In this document: positions 1 to 4,161 of the stretch, piece by piece | Layout of the letters: every line of letters begins with the position of its first letter | Position numbering within the stretch: the first letter of the stretch is position 1 | Origin: an uncultured Porphyromonadaceae bacterium | Lineage (GTDB): Bacteria > Bacteroidota > Bacteroidia > Bacteroidales > Muribaculaceae | Direction of reading: 5' to 3' | DNA length: 6,115 nt | Assembly (NCBI GenBank): GCA_947176355.1 | Contig: CAMWQY010000170.1 | Span: 1-6,115, forward strand | Notes under the pieces: generated by a model | What the model saw: the letters and a program-made list of their open reading frames with translations, nothing else | What the model was told of the DNA's origin: nothing | Databases searched by the model: none | Program-made: the position numbers and the translations under genes

Positions 1-90
1 TTTTGACTTGGTGGGGCGCATGCGGAGCATGCTTTATTACGTTGTTTGACTTGGGAGGGCGTGGGATGGAAGGCCTTCGCTTCGTGGGGG
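1..90. repeat. Dispersed intergenic repeat, copy 1 (possibly cut by window edge)
   Basis: Positions 1-51 match 1707-1756 with only two substitutions and one 1-bp indel. The match continues more loosely to about 90 (shared core TGGAA-GCCT-TTC-GGGGG). The core at 18-32 is GCATGC-GGA-GCATGC, which can fold as a 6-bp stem with a 3-nt loop. The conserved block is bounded by TTTTGACT (1-8) and GTTTGACT (44-51). A separate 10-bp perfect palindrome, GAAGGCCTTC, lies at 69-78. The copy ends 1-2 bp from the stop codon of the GlmU-like gene, so it forms that gene's 3' untranslated region. The copy may extend beyond the window. The repeat is seen directly; its being a genome-wide family is inferred. Confidence 0.8.
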
Positions 91-91
91 A

Positions 92-1291
92 TTATTTTTT
101 TAGGTGGGAGGCGTAGGCGAAGATGCGGTCGAAGATGCGGCGGTCTTGGTCGGTGAGGGATATGCCTCGGCGTGCCATTACGCGCTCTGCGACTGTGAGG
201 AATTTCTTGACGGGGACGTCGGTGAAGCCGCCGTTGGCACTTCCTTCTTGGAAGCTCGGCAGGAATACTCTCGGGAAACCGGCTCCATAGACGTTGACTC
301 CTACTCCAATTACAGTGGCGGTGTTGAGCATTACGTTTACGCCCAGTTTGGAATGGTCGCCGATGATGGGTCCGCAGAATTGGAGGTCTGTACGTGCAAA
401 GGAGTGCAGGCGATAGTTCCAAAGACGAATCTTCGAGTAGTCATTTTTGAGGTTTGAGCAATTGACACCTGCCCCTATGTTGCACCACTCCCCTACTACG
501 GCATTTCCGAGGTAGCCGTCATGGGCTTTGTTGGAGTATCCGAAGATGACGGAATTATCTACCTCTCCCCCGACTTTCACGTAGGGTCCGAATGTGCTTC
601 CGCCATATAATTTTGCGCCCATGCGGGCTTTAGAGTGATCGCAGAAGGCGATGGGACCTCTGACACAACATCCTTCCATCACTTCGACATCCTTGCCAAT
701 ATAGACGGGACCATCCTTGAGATTGAAAGTAGCTCCTTCTACCTCTGCCCCCTCTTCAATGAAGATCATCGGGATGCCGTCTTTGTCGGTCAAATTGCCA
801 ATCACTTTATTTGAGGAAGAAAGGGGTTGCGATTCGCGATCTGCAATCATGCGACGATAGTCTTCTACGAGGACTTCGGGGTTCATGATGAAGACATCGT
901 AGACATTGCGAAGGCGGCGCAGGTCTTCTTCAAAGATATCGTCAAAGTTGCGAGCTTCAAGATCTTTCAGGCCGCCACGGAAAGCGAGGGGACGATCTTG
1001 GGAGACAATGGCAGCCCCTTTCTTGAGAGATACGATCCTTGCTGCCATTTCGACGTCGGGGATAACAGCACCGGAGACAAAAAGCATTTCTTCGGAAGCG
1101 TCGTCGGGTTGGCCGAAGCGTTCGCGGAGGAAATCGACGGGGAGGGCGTGGATTTCGGCTTCGGGGAGGAAGGACTCCCATTTTTGGCGGATGGTGGTGA
1201 TACCCACGCGGAAGTCGCAGATGGGGCGGGTGAAGGAGAGGGGAAGGAGATCGTAGTGATCATCCTGATTGTCGAAGAGAACGATTTTCAT
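92..1291 (-). CDS. GlmU-like sugar nucleotidyltransferase / hexapeptide-repeat acyltransferase (alternate bacterial GlmU family)
   Basis: The 399-residue product resembles the 'alternate bacterial GlmU' family common in Bacteroidetes. The family is thought to form or modify UDP-GlcNAc-type nucleotide sugars in the cytoplasm, feeding peptidoglycan and surface glycans. The N-terminal part (about 1-160) opens MKIVLFDN and has the signature LSFTRPICDFRVG (18-30). It lacks the classical GlmU LxAGxGTRM nucleotide loop, so uridylyltransferase activity is not assured. Residues about 175-340 form a left-handed beta-helix of isoleucine/valine-rich hexapeptide repeats. Within it, SNKAHDGYLG (253-262) followed by EWCNIGAG (268-275) parallels the acetyltransferase site of E. 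coli GlmU. H257 is the likely catalytic histidine and K255 a probable substrate contact. ATG at 1291 is chosen because it starts the conserved MKIVLFDN and follows an AT-rich leader without a Shine-Dalgarno, usual in this phylum. The gene has its own promoter about 70 bp upstream and no coupling to the preceding gene. Precise sugar substrate unknown. Confidence 0.85.
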   Translation of the reverse strand: MKIVLFDNQDDHYDLLPLSFTRPICDFRVGITTIRQKWESFLPEAEIHALPVDFLRERFGQPDDASEEMLFVSGAVIPDVEMAARIVSLKKGAAIVSQDRPLAFRGGLKDLEARNFDDIFEEDLRRLRNVYDVFIMNPEVLVEDYRRMIADRESQPLSSSNKVIGNLTDKDGIPMIFIEEGAEVEGATFNLKDGPVYIGKDVEVMEGCCVRGPIAFCDHSKARMGAKLYGGSTFGPYVKVGGEVDNSVIFGYSNKAHDGYLGNAVVGEWCNIGAGVNCSNLKNDYSKIRLWNYRLHSFARTDLQFCGPIIGDHSKLGVNVMLNTATVIGVGVNVYGAGFPRVFLPSFQEGSANGGFTDVPVKKFLTVAERVMARRGISLTDQDRRIFDRIFAYASHLKK

Positions 1292-1298
1292 TTAAATC

Positions 1299-1326
1299 AA
1301 CGATTAACGATTAACGATTAACGATC
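1299..1326. repeat. Four-copy 7-bp tandem repeat in the GlmU-like gene leader
   Basis: Plus-strand units are AACGATT at 1299, 1306 and 1313, then AACGATC at 1320. On the mRNA this reads as GTTAATC-type heptamers ending about 8 nt before the ATG. The array lies between the predicted transcription start and the start codon, so copy-number change would alter leader length and the region where ribosomes bind without touching the coding frame. The repeat is certain; a regulatory role is inferred. Confidence 0.9.
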
Positions 1327-1358
1327 AACTACTAACACCGTAGAACTAAAAGGGAGTG

Positions 1359-1390
1359 CAAAATTAGTTAAAAAAAATGAAAATTGCAAA
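1359..1390 (-). promoter_or_regulatory. Bacteroidetes-type housekeeping promoter for the GlmU-like gene
   Basis: On the minus strand TAATTTTG (1366 to 1359) is an exact match to the -7 consensus TAnnTTTG described for Bacteroides. TTTG (1390 to 1387) lies 20 nt upstream at the position expected for the -33 element. The spacer is T-rich. Transcription would start near 1352-1355, giving a leader of about 60 nt that contains the heptamer array. This supports independent transcription of the GlmU-like gene from the tamB-tamL pair. Confidence 0.7.
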
Positions 1391-1618
1391 TTGGGGAGGG
1401 ACTTGGGTGTGCTCACTGCGTTCGCACCACAATCTTGGACTTTACCTTAAGCTTCTGGGTGTGAACTTATCCGGGGGTTGGTGTGTTGTAGAATTAGAAA
1501 GGATGATGACGGAGGCTTGATATAGCCTTAATATAATTAAATAGATAAGCAAAGTTGCTGACACATCCCCAAAGGCGCGAAGCTTTTCAGAAGATGATAG
1601 TTGGCGGATAAAATCCTT

Positions 1619-1653
1619 AAAATCCGGTCCCGGGTGGGATCGGATTTTTTTTT
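1619..1653 (+). terminator. Strong intrinsic terminator-like hairpin, T-tail on plus strand
   Basis: A 13-bp stem pairs 1619-1631 with 1636-1648 around the 4-nt loop GGGT, with a single G-U wobble (1627/1640). It runs into nine consecutive T (1645-1653). On the plus strand this is a textbook intrinsic terminator, yet no plus-strand gene precedes it. On the minus strand the same hairpin is followed by only four T, then AAGG, so it would be a weaker terminator of tamB-tamL transcription. It may act in both directions, or block antisense transcription into tamL. Confidence 0.65.
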
Positions 1654-1706
1654 GCTCACGCAAAGGCGCAAATGATGTTTTTTTTGACGCGCGGGGGTGG
1701 CTACAC

Positions 1707-1797
1707 TTTTGACTCGTTGGGGCGCATGCGGAGCATGCTTTATTACGTTTTTGACTCCGGGGGTCGCAGGCTGGAAAGCCTGCTTTCCATGCGGGGG
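1707..1797. repeat. Dispersed intergenic repeat, copy 2
   Basis: The block 1707-1756 nearly matches 1-51. The GCATGC-GGA-GCATGC core lies at about 1724-1738 and is flanked by TTTTGACT (1707-1714) and TTTTTGACT (1748-1756). The looser half, to about 1797, corresponds to 52-90 and contains the first of two tandem hairpin units. Together with the extra hairpin unit it reaches to within 2 bp of the tamL-like stop codon, the same placement as copy 1 relative to its gene. No transposase or terminal inverted repeats are visible. Confidence 0.8.
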
Positions 1798-1822
1798 GCA
1801 GGCCGGAAGGGCTGCTTTCCAT
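1766..1822. repeat. Tandem pair of 25-bp hairpin units next to the tamL stop
   Basis: Units 1766-1790 and 1798-1822 match at 22 of 25 positions and are separated by a G-rich 7-bp spacer. The first can fold in two mutually exclusive ways. One is GCAGGCT (1766-1772) with AGCCTGC (1777-1783). The other is GGAAAG (1773-1778) with CTTTCC (1783-1788). Both stems are perfect with 4-nt loops. The second unit keeps both folds with one mismatch in each. In the minus-strand transcript these follow the tamL stop directly, so they may stabilise the mRNA 3' end or assist termination. Function is inferred. Confidence 0.75.
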
Positions 1823-1824
1823 AA

Positions 1825-4161
1825 TTAGAAGGGGTAGCCGAGGGCTAGGTGGAAGGCGAAGGCGTCTTTGAAGCGGACGTTGAAGTAGTGGGGGGTGCCG
1901 TTGGAGTAGGGGGTGTGGAGGCCATAGCCTACGTCGAGGCGGACTACCATCATACCGAAGTCGTAGCGGATGCCGGCGCCGGTGCCAAGGGCGATGTCTT
2001 TGAGGAAGGTCTTTGCCTGAAGTTGTCCGCCGGGACGATATGGATCGTTTTTCAAAAGCCAGATATTACCGGCGTCTATGAATGCCGCTCCATGAAGGTC
2101 GCCTATGATCGGGAATCGATATTCAGAGTTTATTTCAAATTTGAAGGTACCGGTCTGGTCGAAATATCCATTTACCAGATCTCTGGGAGCTCTATAGCTA
2201 CCCGGACCTATTGAGCGAACCGTGAAGGCACGAATCGAGTTAGCACCTCCGATATAGAACTGCTCCGAATATGGCACTTCCTTAGAATTTCCGTATGCAT
2301 GGGCGGCTCCGAGAAGGACGCGAGATACAATCCACCGGTCTTGCTTAGGGAAGAGCCTATGATTCCATACGAGCTGCACCTGCCCTTTGACAAACTGAGA
2401 GAAGGGGGTGCCAAAAAGTTTCTTTTGCCCTTTGACCTTAGCAAGGTCGTAGATGGCATCAAAAAGATTGCCGGCTTCAGTAAAGAGAGCAGTGAAAGTG
2501 ATCTGATTGTTGCGTTCGCGTTCAAACCATCTGTCGTAGGTATAAGTATAGCTGAGCTGAGGAATAAATCGGCTTTCGAAACTGAGGGCGACGGCAGGAT
2601 TCATAGCCATCACAGAGTCGAAATCAGCAGTGGTGTGTATAAGCTTATTATAGGTAAGCTTAAAGGGGGTGAAGGAGTTGACGGCATGACGAGTGGCGCG
2701 CCATTCGTAGGTGATGCCCATATTATATTCAGCCATCATGAAATATTTCGGACGATTCAGGACAGAGCCACCGAGCGAGATTGTGGTCCAGTTTAGGTCG
2801 CGCTGAGAACGAGGGATAAACTTGGGAGCCAACAGGCGCGGGAAAGCGAGAGACGTCTGGAGTCCGAATTCGTAAGAATTGAACACACTGGAACGATTGC
2901 GTCCTGTCTGCCATTCATAGTCGGCATTAAGGGAAACGGAAAGTTTTTCGGCTCCACCAAAAAGGTTATTGTGAGAGAAAGAGGCTATAAGACCGGGGCC
3001 AATGTAGGAATTTGATTTAGAGGTGGCGTTCACTTCTATCGAGGCTTCCATAGGGCGGTCGTAGCGGCAAGTGATGTAGACATCCATGAGAGGATTCCTT
3101 TCCGAAGTGTCGGCAGGGACAGGCTGGATCTGAATGTTAGAGAATATACCAATTCTTGAAAGTCGGGTCTGGGTGCGGTCCATATCACGCACGGAGAAGA
3201 CCTTTCCCTTCCGGAAAGTGATGCAACTCGGAATGAGACTCTTCCTCAGACGCTGCGGGCGCATGACAATCACCTCCCCCTTATCAGTAAGAAGAGTGTC
3301 GGGAGTGCCGGATGCATACGCTTCATTTCTCTCGAGGATAGTGACAATTTTGCCGGTGCGATATTTAAGCTTGGCAGCTTGATTAATATTATCGGCAAAA
3401 TCAAGTTTTAATGCCACAGCGTGAGGAGTGATGAAAGTATCGGCAAGAAACTCAATGAATTCAGGCCGGAAATAATAATATCCACGATTACGGAGCTGAT
3501 TGGTGATATTCACACGCATGGCAGTGAGAGAATCAACGCAAAAGACCGATCCTTTCTTAAACCAATTGCTATTATGGGCGAGCGAGTCAATGAAGTGAGC
3601 AATTGCCTTCGGCCGGTTAAGATATATGATGCTATCGATACGATAAGGGGAAGAGACATCGAATGTATAAGACATCGATGCTTTTTTAGGATCCTTTTTA
3701 TTGGGGATTTCCTCAAAAGTAGCAGTAGAGCCAAAATATCCATTGTTGGCGAGGATATTTTCCACCATCTTCATACGCGTCTGGGCACGGACATCAGAAA
3801 TGAGGACAGGCTGCTCCACGAGCTTTCTATACAGCCAACCGTAGACACCTTTAGCCGAATCATTCCAATAGTTATATACCCAGAGCCCATAGGGGAATGG
3901 ATAACGAATATATGGAGTGATGAAAGGCAAAGCATTGTTTGGCTTTACGTCGACAGCCTGCTTCAATTGAGAGACGAGAGCATCGGGGAGTTTTTCATCG
4001 CCTGTAGGATTGATCTTCACCTTCATGCCGGTGTATAGCACTTCATCATCATCGAGACGCCGGGTAGTGCTACAAGCACCGACAAGAATAATAAGCACAA
4101 AGAGTGCAATTAGTAGAAGCGAAGCACCTCTGAACGAGTATATATTATGATTATTTCTCAT
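1825..4161 (-). CDS. tamL: TamL-like Omp85 (TamA/BamA superfamily) outer-membrane lipoprotein
   Basis: The 778-residue product is an Omp85-superfamily beta-barrel of the lipid-anchored TamL type known from Bacteroidetes, the presumed outer-membrane partner of TamB. Residues 1-30 form a lipoprotein signal: a basic start, a hydrophobic stretch (about 14-28) and the lipobox VGAC with C30 as lipidation site. Periplasmic POTRA-like segments cover about 40-365, the clearest being 171-245 and 265-365. The barrel spans about 375-778. The loop-6 signature appears as IGGANSIRAFTVRSIGPGSY (637-656), with IRAF (643-646) in place of the classical VRGF; the arginine R644 is kept. The chain ends LGYPF, a terminal aromatic typical of barrel insertion signals. 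ATG at 4161 is fixed by the signal peptide and a perfect AGGAGG upstream. It overlaps the tamB stop by 11 bases, so translation is probably coupled. Three cysteines (C208, C313, C365) lie in the periplasmic part. Family assignment is firm; the TamL rather than BamA identity rests on the lipobox and the TamB neighbour. Confidence 0.88.
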   Translation of the reverse strand: MRNNHNIYSFRGASLLLIALFVLIILVGACSTTRRLDDDEVLYTGMKVKINPTGDEKLPDALVSQLKQAVDVKPNNALPFITPYIRYPFPYGLWVYNYWNDSAKGVYGWLYRKLVEQPVLISDVRAQTRMKMVENILANNGYFGSTATFEEIPNKKDPKKASMSYTFDVSSPYRIDSIIYLNRPKAIAHFIDSLAHNSNWFKKGSVFCVDSLTAMRVNITNQLRNRGYYYFRPEFIEFLADTFITPHAVALKLDFADNINQAAKLKYRTGKIVTILERNEAYASGTPDTLLTDKGEVIVMRPQRLRKSLIPSCITFRKGKVFSVRDMDRTQTRLSRIGIFSNIQIQPVPADTSERNPLMDVYITCRYDRPMEASIEVNATSKSNSYIGPGLIASFSHNNLFGGAEKLSVSLNADYEWQTGRNRSSVFNSYEFGLQTSLAFPRLLAPKFIPRSQRDLNWTTISLGGSVLNRPKYFMMAEYNMGITYEWRATRHAVNSFTPFKLTYNKLIHTTADFDSVMAMNPAVALSFESRFIPQLSYTYTYDRWFERERNNQITFTALFTEAGNLFDAIYDLAKVKGQKKLFGTPFSQFVKGQVQLVWNHRLFPKQDRWIVSRVLLGAAHAYGNSKEVPYSEQFYIGGANSIRAFTVRSIGPGSYRAPRDLVNGYFDQTGTFKFEINSEYRFPIIGDLHGAAFIDAGNIWLLKNDPYRPGGQLQAKTFLKDIALGTGAGIRYDFGMMVVRLDVGYGLHTPYSNGTPHYFNVRFKDAFAFHLALGYPF

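Larger units (their letters stand above)
1292..1824. other. 533-bp repeat-rich intergenic region
   Basis: This is the gap between the tamL-like stop and the GlmU-like start, both genes on the minus strand. It holds, from high to low coordinates, a tandem hairpin pair (1766-1822), dispersed repeat copy 2 (1707-1797), a T-tailed hairpin (1619-1653), a promoter (1359-1390) and heptamer repeats (1299-1326). Smaller structures are an AGGCT/AGCCT stem with a 6-nt loop at 1513-1528 and a GGTGTG/CGCACC stem (one G-U pair) at 1406-1428. A 9-mer CAAAGGCGC occurs at 1570-1578 and again at 1661-1669. A minus-strand reading frame at 1442-1822 is not accepted as a gene. The stretch 1429-1512 shows nothing I can name. 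Confidence 0.75.

Noticed and set aside
827..1321. 164-codon plus-strand reading frame antisense to the GlmU-like gene
   Set aside because: It lies opposite a well-supported conserved gene, has no recognisable protein features, and ends in the heptamer array.
1513..1528. Small AGGCT/AGCCT hairpin as a terminator or riboswitch element
   Set aside because: It has only a 5-bp stem with no T-tract and no conserved aptamer features; too weak to call.
1..1797. CRISPR array or integron attC-type cassette ends
   Set aside because: Only two repeat copies lie 1.7 kb apart with whole genes between them, so it is not CRISPR. The palindromes near stop codons recall attC sites, but no clear GTTRRRY/RYYYAAC core pair and no integrase are visible.
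1442..1822. 126-codon minus-strand reading frame between tamL and the GlmU-like gene
   Set aside because: Its start and first third lie in the tandem hairpins and the dispersed repeat, and its middle runs through the T-tailed hairpin. It has no recognisable domain, signal peptide or Shine-Dalgarno, and a composition unlike the real genes. Such frames are expected from GC-rich repeats.
3421..4038. 205-codon plus-strand reading frame antisense to tamL
   Set aside because: It mirrors the codon pattern of tamL; no promoter, ribosome site or protein motif supports it.
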